DNA from: JANQRA01 sp035762545
GTDB lineage: Bacteria > Actinomycetota > Acidimicrobiia > Spongiisociales > ZC4RG35
Length of the DNA stretch: 64,000 bases
Assembly: GCA_035762545.1 (NCBI GenBank)
Contig: DASTOM010000008.1
Location: 1 to 64,000, forward strand
Direction: 5' to 3'
The position numbers and the translations under genes are program-made. Shown here one piece after another: positions 17,577 to 25,726 of the stretch; positions within the stretch are counted from its first letter, which is position 1, and each line of letters begins with the position of its first letter. The notes below the pieces were generated by a model, which was not told the origin of the DNA, made no database searches, and saw only the letters and a list, made by a program, of their open reading frames with translations.

Positions 17577-18017
17577 TCAGCTGCCCCCTGCTACTCGCTT
17601 TCGCAGCCCCCGTAACGCTGTGGTCACGATCTGTTTCTCGGCTTGACGCTTGATGAAGCCGGGAATGGTGAACTTGGGCTGGACCGTGAGGGTGTAGACG
17701 ACCTCGGTCGCTCCCCCCTCGGTCTGACTGAACTGATAAGACCCTTCGAGCATCTCCAGGTCGGCGCTCTCCTCGGCGACCCAGCTGAGCAGACCGGGCC
17801 GGTCGTGGGTGTATCTGAGGACGTACTCGATCTCTTTGACGAACCCCTCGAGCACAAACCGCGCCCGCTCGACTCGACCCTCGGCGTCGGTGGACACGAC
17901 CTCCACCTCCTTGACCCCGCTGGCCCACTCCGGATATGCCGCGACGTCGGCGGCCACGTCGTAGAGCTGCTCGGGAGAGGCGTCGATCTCAAGTGTTGAA
18001 AACGTTCCTTCGGCCAT
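17577..18017 (-). CDS. SRPBCC (START-like) family protein
   Basis: A 146-residue START/Bet v1-like helix-grip protein, opening with STLEIDASPEQLYDVAADVAAYPEWA, shown here by its motif AADVAAYPEWASGVKEVEV. Such proteins bind hydrophobic ligands in a deep cavity; some are annotated as polyketide cyclases or as RatA-like. The C-terminal IPGFIKRQAEKQIVTTALRG helix is the family's closing helix. It sits directly upstream of the ArsA-like ATPase, a pairing repeated in many actinobacteria, which suggests a shared lipid- or membrane-related task. Confidence 0.87.
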   Translation of the reverse strand: MAEGTFSTLEIDASPEQLYDVAADVAAYPEWASGVKEVEVVSTDAEGRVERARFVLEGFVKEIEYVLRYTHDRPGLLSWVAEESADLEMLEGSYQFSQTEGGATEVVYTLTVQPKFTIPGFIKRQAEKQIVTTALRGLRKRVAGGS

Positions 18018-18029
18018 CTGCGTTGGAGA

Positions 18030-18818
18030 TTACCGCAGGGTGCCGACATGGACATTTCGGCCATCGAGGCGCAGATACCTGCCGGTGGCCCGGAAGTACC
18101 CGGCGTTGAAGCACCGGGTCCGCCCCAGCCGCCACGTGGTCGCCTGAGGCTGATGCACGTCACCGAAGAAGTGGAACAAGGGCTGGGTGCCCACGAGATA
18201 GCGGCGGATCGGCTCCGAGCCCCGCTCGTCGCGTCCGGTCACGACGTCGCGACGGAGTGGTCCCACAGCCGGCGGAACGTGGCTGCACAGAACATCGACG
18301 ACACCGATCGAGTCGAGGATCTTCTCCATGTCCTCGTCGGAGATCTCACCGTCGGCTTGAAGCGGGGTCGTCACGCCTCCACCGACGAACCCGAACCGCA
18401 ACCCTTCACGTTCCACCACCTGGCCATGCACGTACTGGAAGCTGTCCGGGAGAACCTCCTGCAGCCGCGCCGGGCGGTCGACATTTCCGTGGATCACCAG
18501 TCCGCGACCGCCGGCCAGCGCGCTGCCTGCCGATCGGTACTGGTCGGCGAGACGTTCACCGATCAAGGTCCGCAGGTCGGCCGGGGACGACGCAGCTTCC
18601 TCCGACCACATCGCCCGCATCTCTCCGTAGTTCCCCTTGGCCCTTGCGGCTGAGGTCCGGGCGGCGAAGTCGATTCCCAGCACGTCGGCCACGGCACCCT
18701 GACCGGTTCGATAATCGGTGAGGTTGACGAGGTCTCCGAGTATCACGACCTCGTCCCCGATCTCCATCAGACGGGAGAGCGCTTCAGGCGAGTCGTGAAC
18801 GTCCGAGACGAAGATCAT
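18030..18818 (-). CDS. Calcineurin-like metallophosphoesterase
   Basis: A 262-residue phosphoesterase with the dinuclear metal-site motifs FVSDVHDSPEAL (Asp and His), VILGDLVNL (GD), VIHGNVDRP (GN(H)-like, here GNVD), LCSHVPP (His) and FGDVHQPQ (GxxH-like). The GN motif has Val-Asp in place of the usual His-Asp, so activity may be altered. ATG 18818 overlaps the stop of the upstream membrane gene. Substrate unknown. It is 12 bases before the SRPBCC gene in the same operon. Confidence 0.87.
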   Translation of the reverse strand: MIFVSDVHDSPEALSRLMEIGDEVVILGDLVNLTDYRTGQGAVADVLGIDFAARTSAARAKGNYGEMRAMWSEEAASSPADLRTLIGERLADQYRSAGSALAGGRGLVIHGNVDRPARLQEVLPDSFQYVHGQVVEREGLRFGFVGGGVTTPLQADGEISDEDMEKILDSIGVVDVLCSHVPPAVGPLRRDVVTGRDERGSEPIRRYLVGTQPLFHFFGDVHQPQATTWRLGRTRCFNAGYFRATGRYLRLDGRNVHVGTLR

Positions 18819-19111
18819 CTCGTTGCGGACTGCCCGACCGCATAGCGCACCCAGAACGCCGACAGGCCCGCGGCAACCACCGCGATGATCAGGGAGACCT
18901 GCCAGGTGAGGTCGAGTGGGGAGAACTCCGCCGACATCCCACCCATGCCGAACCCGATGGCCGCACCCACGAGGACCTTACCCGTCGTCCCGAAACGGAT
19001 CCCCGGATCCCGTTCGGGTCGGCCGACGTTCCCGGCGAACGCACCACCGAGGACGATCAACAGCAGTCCGACAACCCCGACCGCGAGGACGACCGCGTAG
19101 ACCTTGACCAT
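18815..19111 (-). CDS. Small membrane protein
   Basis: A 98-residue protein with three hydrophobic helices (about residues 3-26, 43-60 and 67-90). The connecting loop GNVGRPERDPGIRFGTTG is polar. No family recognised. Coupled to the metallophosphoesterase by an ATGA overlap and 24 bases downstream of the Cys-rich gene. It belongs to the ArsA-like operon and may anchor its products at the membrane. Confidence 0.7.
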   Translation of the reverse strand: MVKVYAVVLAVGVVGLLLIVLGGAFAGNVGRPERDPGIRFGTTGKVLVGAAIGFGMGGMSAEFSPLDLTWQVSLIIAVVAAGLSAFWVRYAVGQSATR

Positions 19112-19135
19112 CGAGTGGCCAGAGTAACGCTGCGG

Positions 19136-19324
19136 TCAGGAGACTCGACGTTCCGCTGGAACGAGTCGCAGCTTGGGCACAAGACCCTCATCAGCGAGGT
19201 TGGCTACCGCCTCGAGCTGCTGGTCGCTCAGATCGACTGGTCCGCCACCCAGAAGACAGGACACCACGCAATCGTCGCAAGCACTCGTGTCCCGCATCGC
19301 ACATTGTTCGCAATCGATCAGCAC
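19136..19324 (-). CDS. Cys-rich mini-protein, probable metal binder
   Basis: A 62-residue protein with five closely spaced cysteines: CEQC (5, 8) and CDDCVVSC (16, 19, 23), suggesting a zinc or iron-sulfur site. The remainder is a short helical segment and basic tail. GTG 19324 is chosen over the longer in-frame ATG at 19477 because GGAGG stands five bases before it and the longer version would run through the hairpin at 19387-19439. First gene of the ArsA-like operon. The family resembles short actinobacterial proteins of unknown function. Confidence 0.7.
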   Translation of the reverse strand: MLIDCEQCAMRDTSACDDCVVSCLLGGGPVDLSDQQLEAVANLADEGLVPKLRLVPAERRVS

Positions 19325-19386
19325 TTTGACCTCCTGACGTCCAAGGTACGGGGCGAGTACGACAGATTTCGTTGGCCTACAACCAC

Positions 19387-19439
19387 ACGAACCCCGGGTT
19401 CCCGGCGTCGCACACCGACGTGAGGAACCCGGGGTTCGT
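19387..19439. terminator. Long bidirectional hairpin between operons
   Basis: A 16-bp perfect outer stem beginning ACGAACCCCGGGTTCC, a 3x3 internal loop, a 5-bp inner stem CGTCG/CGACG and a five-base loop. It is placed between the betaine-transporter operon (which ends here) and the start of the ArsA-like operon. On the plus strand it is followed by GTTTATC. Its 5' arm shares a 24-base core with the hairpin at 11573-11616, allowing for a small indel. Confidence 0.75.
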
Positions 19440-19443
19440 TTAT

Positions 19444-20367
19444 CTACGAGGCCGGGAAGCCGTTTTCGTCCAGCCACTCCCCTGCGATGACTGCGGGGTC
19501 TTCCCCGTCGATGTCGGCTCGCTTGTTCATCTCGGTGAGATCGTCCTGGAGAATCAGGACCGACACCTCACTGAGCAGGGTGGTGAGATCGTCGCCGTAG
19601 GCGTCGACGACATCCATGCGAATGGCGGGGACGAGGTTCTCCGCCGGCTGGAGCCCCATGTCGTCTTCGAGGACTACCCAACCCTTCTCGGCGATGACAC
19701 CCTGGCTGCTGAAGAGCAGGGCGAGATCGACGTCGCCACCCTCGAGAGCGGCGATGGTGATCGGGCCAGCGGCGTCGAGCGGGACGAACTCAGCGAATTC
19801 GAGCCCGTATACGGTCTCCAGACCGAGGAGGCAGAACTCCCGCTCCGGACACTCCGGCGGACCGCCAAATCGGAACTCACCGGCAACCGGCGCCAGGTCC
19901 GAGATCGTGGTCAGGCCGTTGGCGGACGCGGTCTCCGCGGTCACGACGTAGGCGTTCTTGTCCTGAGCGGGGCTGTAGTCGAGCAGCGTCACGCCCAACT
20001 CTTCGAACAAGGCCTTCGCTTCGTCCCATGATGTCTGGGAATCTGCGGTTGGCGTGCCTCCGAGGAAGCCGTTTATCGATCCAATGTATTCGGGGACCAG
20101 GTCGATCTCGCCACTCTCCAGAGCCGGCTTGACCACTTCCCGGTTGCCCAGGTTCATACTGCGCTCCACCGAGTATCCCGCCCGCTCCATAGCCTGGGCG
20201 TAGATCTCAGCCACGATCACGGACTCGTTGAAATTGAACGAGGCGACTGTGATCGGCTCTCCTTCGGTGCTGTCTCCCGATCCACACGCCGTGGCCACGA
20301 GGGCCAGGGCCAGGACCGCCCCAACAGCCCGACTGCGGAAGATTCTCCGCATGGGTTTCTCCTTCAT
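19444..20367 (-). CDS. Glycine betaine/choline ABC transporter, substrate-binding lipoprotein
   Basis: A 307-residue lipoprotein of the OpuAC/OpuCC/ProX class. The signal peptide ends in the lipobox LVATAC (Cys28). The mature domain contains ASFNFNESVIVAEIYAQAME, EIDLVPEYIGSINGFLGG and a typical type II periplasmic-binding fold. It delivers betaine, choline or related quaternary amines to the membrane permeases. It is last in the operon ATPase, permease, permease, binding protein, 67 bases after the second permease. The ligand cannot be deduced from sequence alone. Confidence 0.92.
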   Translation of the reverse strand: MKEKPMRRIFRSRAVGAVLALALVATACGSGDSTEGEPITVASFNFNESVIVAEIYAQAMERAGYSVERSMNLGNREVVKPALESGEIDLVPEYIGSINGFLGGTPTADSQTSWDEAKALFEELGVTLLDYSPAQDKNAYVVTAETASANGLTTISDLAPVAGEFRFGGPPECPEREFCLLGLETVYGLEFAEFVPLDAAGPITIAALEGGDVDLALLFSSQGVIAEKGWVVLEDDMGLQPAENLVPAIRMDVVDAYGDDLTTLLSEVSVLILQDDLTEMNKRADIDGEDPAVIAGEWLDENGFPAS

Positions 20368-20434
20368 GTTGACAAAAAAGCCAGGCGCGAGGCCTGACGT
20401 CGGGTGACAACCCTAAGCGGGCCCGTGAGATTCC

Positions 20435-21115
20435 CTAATCGATTCGCACGCCACGCGGAGTCGAAGCGCGTTGCACCAGCGTGAGCCCCACTTCGGCAAC
20501 GACCGCGAGGAGAGCAACCAGGAAAGCCCCGACCAGGACCTTTCCCTGATTCTGCTGGCTGAACCCGTCGACTATGAACCGACCCAGACCTCCCCAGGCG
20601 ACCAGCGCCCCGAGAGTGGCGGTTGCGATCACCTGGACGAAGGCGATACGTAGACCCTCGACGATGACGGGAGACGCCAGCGGCATCTCGACCCGACCGA
20701 CCACCTGACCCTCGGTGAGCCCCATCCCCCGGGCCGCCTCGACCGTCGATGGCGCGACCCCCTGCACACCCGCAATCGTGTTGGTGAAGACGGGTGGTGC
20801 TGCCAGGGCGATGAGAGCCACGAGGACCGGCCACGGACTGAGCACGCTCACACCCAGTTCGAGGAGGAGCATGACCGTGAGCACGAGGATCCCGAAGCTG
20901 GGTATAGCCCGGCCGATGTTGACAGCCGCCCCCGCGATGTCGGCACCACGGCGCTTGTGACCGAGCCACAGGGCGAGCGGAAACACCAAGACCACTGCGA
21001 TGACAGTGGCCGCAACCGATATCCAGATGTGCTGCCAGAGCCGGAACGGGATCGAGTTTGGGCCCGACCAGGTGGTCGGGTCCTGAAGGAAGGCGACCGC
21101 CTGATCCCACACCAT
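20435..21115 (-). CDS. Betaine/choline ABC transporter permease 2
   Basis: A 226-residue permease with about five to six helices. The EAA loop that contacts the ATPase is APSTVEAARGMGLTEGQVVGRV followed by MPLASPVI. The ATG at 21115 overlaps the previous stop by one base (TGATG); the longer open frame upstream lies inside permease 1. It corresponds to OpuBD/OpuCD. The second permease in the operon implies a heterodimeric channel. Confidence 0.92.
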   Translation of the reverse strand: MVWDQAVAFLQDPTTWSGPNSIPFRLWQHIWISVAATVIAVVLVFPLALWLGHKRRGADIAGAAVNIGRAIPSFGILVLTVMLLLELGVSVLSPWPVLVALIALAAPPVFTNTIAGVQGVAPSTVEAARGMGLTEGQVVGRVEMPLASPVIVEGLRIAFVQVIATATLGALVAWGGLGRFIVDGFSQQNQGKVLVGAFLVALLAVVAEVGLTLVQRASTPRGVRID

Positions 21116-21753
21116 CAGTTGCGACCCCTCGTCCACGGTGTCAGCCACCTTTGCACTGCGATGAAGATGAAGTCGAGGACCGTCGCCAGCACCACGGAGA
21201 GGACGAGCCCGACGAGGGTCTGGGTGAGTTGCCTCGCCTGGAAGCCCCGGTAGATGAAGAATCCATACCCACCGAGTCCGAGGACCACGGAGACGGTGAC
21301 CAGACCCACCGTGGTGATGGTGGCGATGCGGATCCCGGCGATGATCACCGGCATCGCCAGCGGGACCTCCATCCGCCAGAAACGCGCGGTCCTGGTGTAG
21401 CCCATGCCGTCCGCTGCCTCCAGAGTCGCCGGTGGGACCCCGTCGATGCCGGCGACGAAGTTCCTCACCAGGATGAGAAGGGTGTACGAGGTGAGAGCGA
21501 TGATGGCGTTGGTGGCGTTGAGCCCGACGATCGGGATCAGGGTGGCGAACAGAGCCAGCGAGGGGATCGTGTACAGGATCCCGGCAGCGACCGTGATAGG
21601 GCCGTAGGACCTCCGCCATCTGAGAACGATCGTGGTGAGACCCATCGCGATGAGAATCCCGAACACCATCGGCACCAGGGTCAGGTAGAGGTGCTCCCAG
21701 GTCCGATCGATGATCTGGTCGGTGTTCCTCCCGATCCAGCCCCAATCGATCAT
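21115..21753 (-). CDS. Betaine/choline ABC transporter permease 1
   Basis: A 212-residue inner-membrane permease of the OpuBB/OpuCB class, beginning with a short periplasmic helix and then TWEHLYLTLVPMVFGILIAM. The EAA motif is VPPATLEAADGMGYTRTARFW then MEVPLAMPVI, closely matching the other permease. Its ATG overlaps the ATPase stop by four bases (ATGA). About five helices are predicted, usual for the short ProW-like permeases. Confidence 0.92.
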   Translation of the reverse strand: MIDWGWIGRNTDQIIDRTWEHLYLTLVPMVFGILIAMGLTTIVLRWRRSYGPITVAAGILYTIPSLALFATLIPIVGLNATNAIIALTSYTLLILVRNFVAGIDGVPPATLEAADGMGYTRTARFWRMEVPLAMPVIIAGIRIATITTVGLVTVSVVLGLGGYGFFIYRGFQARQLTQTLVGLVLSVVLATVLDFIFIAVQRWLTPWTRGRN

Positions 21754-22853
21754 TCGGTGATCTCCTCAGCGATCGCCTCGAGGTCGACCATGCCCAGGTA
21801 GCGCCCGTCGTCTACGACCACCGCGACCCGGGCATGACTGGTGACCACGGCGTCGACTGCCTGACGAAGCGACGAGTCCGGAGCAAGTGAGACGGCGAAG
21901 TCGCGCGTCTGGAGGTCGGCGAGACTTGCCGCACCCATTTGGTCCTCACCGACCCACCCGAGCAGGCGTTCCCCGTCGAGCACACCCACCCAGTCGATGC
22001 CGTGTTGCTCCATCACTGCCCGTGCCTCGGCGGGCGTGGCGGACACGTCCACCACCGGACCCCGCTCCATGTCGGCCCCGGAGACAGGTCGGAGGGCGAG
22101 ACGTTTCAACCCCCTCTCGCCACCGAGGAACTCCTCGACGAACTTGTTGGCCGGGGTGGCCAGGATGTTCTCCGGCGTGTCGTATTGCTCGAGGACCCCT
22201 CCGAGGTTGAGGATGGCCACCCTCGTGCCCAGGTGCAGGGCCTCGTCGATGTCATGGGTGACGAAGACGACGGTCTTTCCGAGCCGATCGTGGAGTTCGA
22301 GAAACTCGTCCTGGAGACGGCCCCGGACGATCGGGTCGACGGCGCCGAAGGGCTCGTCCATGAGGAGCACCGGGGGGTCGGCGGCGAGGGCCCGGGCCAC
22401 TCCAACACGCTGCTGCTGGCCCCCGGAGAGCTCTGACGGGTACCGGCCCAGCATCTCCTCATCGAGACCGACGAGGGTCACCAGCTCGGCCACCCTGGCC
22501 TCCTTACGAGCATCGTCCCAACCGAGCAGATCGGGGACGGTGGCGATGTTCTGGGCGATCGTCCGATGCGGGAACAGCCCGATCTGTTGGATGACGTAGC
22601 CGATCGAACGCCGCAACTCGTGCGGCTCGACGGCGAGGGCGTCCCGCCCCCCGACCTCGATCCGGCCGGAGGTGGGCTCGATGATCCGGTTGATCATCTT
22701 GAGGGTGGTGGTCTTACCGCATCCCGAGGGCCCGACCAGCGTGACGAACTCACCTTCACCGACGTCCAGGGAGAGTTCTGCGACGGCCGGTACGGTCGTG
22801 CCGGGGAAGACCTTGCTGATTCGGTCGAGTCGGATCATCGCTTGTTCGGGCAA
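21750..22853 (-). CDS. Betaine/choline ABC transporter ATP-binding protein with CBS domains
   Basis: A 367-residue ATPase of the OpuAA/OpuCA type. Walker A is GPSGCGKTTT, the Q loop is in IGYVIQQIGLFPHRTI, the signature is LSGGQQQR, Walker B is VLLMDEPFGAVDP and the H loop TVVFVTHD. The C-terminal ~110 residues form a CBS pair that in related OpuA systems senses ionic strength or cyclic di-AMP. It starts with TTG at 22853 behind GAGGAG, and heads the four-gene operon. Osmoregulated compatible-solute import is the likely role. Confidence 0.93.
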   Translation of the reverse strand: MPEQAMIRLDRISKVFPGTTVPAVAELSLDVGEGEFVTLVGPSGCGKTTTLKMINRIIEPTSGRIEVGGRDALAVEPHELRRSIGYVIQQIGLFPHRTIAQNIATVPDLLGWDDARKEARVAELVTLVGLDEEMLGRYPSELSGGQQQRVGVARALAADPPVLLMDEPFGAVDPIVRGRLQDEFLELHDRLGKTVVFVTHDIDEALHLGTRVAILNLGGVLEQYDTPENILATPANKFVEEFLGGERGLKRLALRPVSGADMERGPVVDVSATPAEARAVMEQHGIDWVGVLDGERLLGWVGEDQMGAASLADLQTRDFAVSLAPDSSLRQAVDAVVTSHARVAVVVDDGRYLGMVDLEAIAEEITE

Positions 22854-22896
22854 TTTGAGTCTCCTCGCCGGTCAGCCAGACCCTAAATGACGACTC

Positions 22897-23805
22897 TCAC
22901 GCTTCCTCGTCGAGAAACTCGAGGACCTGGGCCAGGTAGCCGTTGAGATCCACGTCGAAAGCCTCGACATGCCCCGCCCCGTCCACTGCGTACAAGGTGA
23001 CGAGATCAGGCTGCAACTCGGCGAGTTCGATGCTCTCCTCGATCGGGACCGACTGGTCGTCGGTCCCGTAGATGGCGAGGACCGGGACCCGGAGCGAGCG
23101 TTCCGCCTTGTCGAGGTAGTCGATCGCCTTCCAGTTCATGTCGATGCGCAGCGAGGTGAAGAACTTCGCCACCCAACTGACGGTGACCGGCACCGGGATC
23201 CCGAAGATCAGGTCTTCCTGGCTGGCCCTGAAGTCGATGGTCTGGCCAAAGTCGATGTTGGCTGAATCGGTGATGACCCCGCCGATGTCGTCGAAGTTGT
23301 GCCGGAACACATACGACAGGGCATGGCTGGCCCCGGTGCTGAAACCTGCGAAGAAGATCTCCTCGGCGCCGTTGGCCCGGGCGAACTCGACTGCCCCCAG
23401 GACGTCCGCCCATTCGGTGGCCCCGTACTGGAAGTAGCCGGAGGGGTCTGAGGGTTGACCTTCGTCGTTGCGGTAGGCGATGGCCAGCTGTGGGTAGCCG
23501 GCGTCCTGGAGTGGCCCAAACAAGACTTCGGACTCGGCGGGGGTGGCGTTGAGCCCGTGGATGTGGATGACCCATCTGTTGCCCGGTGCGGGCATGTGCC
23601 AAGCATCGAACGTGCCGATGTCGGACTCGTAGGTGACCTCTACGAGTTCGTAGTCACCGCTGGGAACCACGATCGCGCCGGGGTTGGGGGTGAACCCCTC
23701 GTTGATGATCCGGCCGGAGAACATCCAACCGGCTGCTACGTGGACCACCAGGATCATGGCGACCACTGACCACAGGATTCCCCGAAACAGTCCTCTCGAC
23801 TTCAT
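22897..23805 (-). CDS. Membrane-anchored alpha/beta hydrolase
   Basis: A 302-residue alpha/beta-fold hydrolase. One N-terminal helix (about residues 8-28) anchors it outside. The oxyanion strand HIHGLNATPAE, the nucleophile elbow FAGFSTGAS (Ser), the acidic residue in IYGTDDQSVP and the His in DGAGHVEAF make a complete triad. Similar proteins are annotated as BAAT/esterase-like hydrolases; the substrate is unknown. It lies 43 bases upstream of the betaine operon, same strand, and 20 bases downstream of the USP/CBS-like gene. Confidence 0.86.
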   Translation of the reverse strand: MKSRGLFRGILWSVVAMILVVHVAAGWMFSGRIINEGFTPNPGAIVVPSGDYELVEVTYESDIGTFDAWHMPAPGNRWVIHIHGLNATPAESEVLFGPLQDAGYPQLAIAYRNDEGQPSDPSGYFQYGATEWADVLGAVEFARANGAEEIFFAGFSTGASHALSYVFRHNFDDIGGVITDSANIDFGQTIDFRASQEDLIFGIPVPVTVSWVAKFFTSLRIDMNWKAIDYLDKAERSLRVPVLAIYGTDDQSVPIEESIELAELQPDLVTLYAVDGAGHVEAFDVDLNGYLAQVLEFLDEEA

Positions 23806-23825
23806 CGGATCGATTCTGGCCGGTC

Positions 23826-24731
23826 TCAGCCCCTGGACAGCGACAAACCGCCGACCAGATGCTCGTCGTGGTCGGTCACCGGGATCGGATCCGGCCCGAA
23901 CATCGGCTCGAGCTCCCAGGCCTCGAGGATGGTCTCATCGACCCGGACGGACCGAGCCTCCTCCATGACGGAGGCCACAGGGCCATCTCCCGCCTTCAGC
24001 AGACCTTCCCGACGGACCAGTCCGACGAGCCGGCCCGCCTCGGCAACGGCGAGCGTGTTCTCCCGATGCATGCGCAAGGTGTCGTCGGCGTGCCGCAACG
24101 GTGCTACGAAGACGGGCTCACCCATGAAGCGAAATACCCGATCCGGGGCGCTGCGGACGATGATCGAGCCTGCCTGGGCGGTTCGGCGCAAACGGGCACC
24201 AGGACCGGTACGGGACCGGTTCAACCAGGAACCACCCGGAGCACCGAGGACCAGGAGAGTTCCGTCATCGAGATCGTCGACCAGCTCCGAGATGCCGTCG
24301 ACGACGACCACACGACGTTTGGTGTCGGGGGCGTGGGCGCCGATCTGGTCGAGCACCTCGCGCGCACTATCGGTCTCGTCGACGCTGTTGGCGGCCGACA
24401 GGAGCTCTGCCTCGACGCCGAGCCCCTTGGCGACCACGGAGGCCGTGACTGCGGCGAGCGCGGAGTGGGGACCACCGGCAACGGTGGCCACCACGCTGGT
24501 GACCTTCTCCGGATCGAAATCTACGGGGATAGCCACGTTGACCAGATCGAAACCGCCTGGAAGCTTCTTGGAGACGAGGATGTCGGCGCGCTCGTTGATG
24601 CAGCTTTCGGCGACGTCACCCTGGATGCGTCCGGTGTTCTCCCCGCCGAGCACCTCGGCGAGCTCGAGACACCCCTTGCCTCTCGTCCACACGACCTTCA
24701 GTGCCTCGCCTTCGCGGGCGGCGATGGTCAC
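23826..24731 (-). CDS. USP-like protein with C-terminal CBS-type region
   Basis: A 301-residue soluble protein. The middle contains a universal-stress-protein-like alpha/beta domain with the nucleotide-loop signature VLGAPGGSWLNRSRTG. The C-terminus resembles a CBS pair (SAPDRVFRFMGEPVFVAPLR onward). The N-terminus VTIAAREGEALKVVW is unusual. GTG 24731 is chosen because GAGGAG is eight bases upstream; the longer frame to 24887 would enter the divergent promoter region. The combination with CBS-containing OpuA ATPase nearby hints at a nucleotide-sensing role. Family not firmly recognised. Confidence 0.65.
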   Translation of the reverse strand: MTIAAREGEALKVVWTRGKGCLELAEVLGGENTGRIQGDVAESCINERADILVSKKLPGGFDLVNVAIPVDFDPEKVTSVVATVAGGPHSALAAVTASVVAKGLGVEAELLSAANSVDETDSAREVLDQIGAHAPDTKRRVVVVDGISELVDDLDDGTLLVLGAPGGSWLNRSRTGPGARLRRTAQAGSIIVRSAPDRVFRFMGEPVFVAPLRHADDTLRMHRENTLAVAEAGRLVGLVRREGLLKAGDGPVASVMEEARSVRVDETILEAWELEPMFGPDPIPVTDHDEHLVGGLSLSRG

Positions 24732-24876
24732 GCCGAACGCTCCTCGTGGTCTCGACCTGGTCCAGCAACCTCTTTGGTCACTCCATGAACCACGTCCTTC
24801 ACCATATACCCCTACTCCATTTTCTGCGATCACCTTTATCGGCACCCTGCCAGGAGGGCATGACAGAATCCGGGGG

Positions 24877-25470
24877 ATGGAATTCAAAGACGTGTTGGCG
24901 AAACGCCGGATGGTCCGAAACTACGAGGACACAGAAGTCGACCCGGCGAGTCTCGATCGGATCGCCGCCGCCGCCCTGCGGGCGCCCTCGGCGGGAAACA
25001 GCCAGGCGATCGGCGTGGTGGTCGTGACCGACCCCGAGCTGCGAACGGCGATCGCCGCCCTCGCCGACGAGCCCGAGTACGTGGCTGCCGGATTCGACCC
25101 CTGGATCTCCAAGGCGCCGGCTCACATCGTCATCGCGGTCAGCGAGAAGGTCTACCGAGACCGCTACTCCGAGCCGGACAAGCTCGCCGAAGACGGTTCC
25201 CAGATCGAGTGGCCGGTGCCGTTCTGGTGGATCGATGCCGGCGCTTCGATGATGGCGGTGCTGCTGGCTGCGGTCGACGAGGGTCTGGCCGCCGGATTCC
25301 TGGGCGTTCATTCGCTGCCTGACCTGTCAGCCCTGCTCGGGATACCCGACCACTTCGACCCGATCGGGGTGGTCACGGTGGGACATCCAGCGCCGGATCG
25401 ACGCTCGGGCAGTCTCGACCGCCCCAAGAAGACACCGGCGGACGTCGTGTTCACGGATCGGTGGGGCTGA
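24877..25470 (+). CDS. Nitroreductase family protein
   Basis: A 197-residue FMN-dependent nitroreductase-fold protein. It opens with FKDVLAKRRMVRNYEDTEVD, the family FMN-contacting Arg cluster, followed by AALRAPSAGNSQ (FMN phosphate site) and ends with GVVTVGHPAPD as in NfnB/AcrH-like reductases. It probably reduces quinone-, flavin- or nitro-compounds with NAD(P)H. The ATG at 24877 lies behind a GGGGG stretch. Its last 20 bases overlap the end of a convergent DUF2007 gene. Confidence 0.9.
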   Translation: MEFKDVLAKRRMVRNYEDTEVDPASLDRIAAAALRAPSAGNSQAIGVVVVTDPELRTAIAALADEPEYVAAGFDPWISKAPAHIVIAVSEKVYRDRYSEPDKLAEDGSQIEWPVPFWWIDAGASMMAVLLAAVDEGLAAGFLGVHSLPDLSALLGIPDHFDPIGVVTVGHPAPDRRSGSLDRPKKTPADVVFTDRWG

Positions 25471-25687
25471 CCCCTCCCGGAAGCATCCTCCCCAGGAACT
25501 CGAGAGCGGCCGCCCGGTCCGACTCGCGCACCAGGACCTGAACACCACGCAAAGTGATCATGGTCGGCGCCATCGACCCGATGTCGTCGGCCTGCACGAG
25601 CGCCTCGATCCCGTCGGTCGACAGTCGTGCCTTGACCATGTTGGCCTCGGTCAGGGTGCTGTAGGTGCCGATGCTCACCAGTTCCAT
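25451..25687 (-). CDS. DUF2007-like small protein
   Basis: A 78-residue protein that matches the DUF2007 (putative signal-transducing) pattern: VSIGTYSTLTEANMVKARLS then GIEALVQADDIG and VQVLVRESDRAAALEFL. ATG 25687 is preferred to the upstream start, which would enter the divergent methyltransferase. It is convergent with the nitroreductase, sharing 20 bases at the ends. Function unknown; the fold is ACT-like. Confidence 0.82.
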   Translation of the reverse strand: MELVSIGTYSTLTEANMVKARLSTDGIEALVQADDIGSMAPTMITLRGVQVLVRESDRAAALEFLGRMLPGGVSPTDP

Positions 25688-25726
25688 CGTCGGGAGCCTA
25701 CGACCGCCGATGCGATACTGCCGCTC

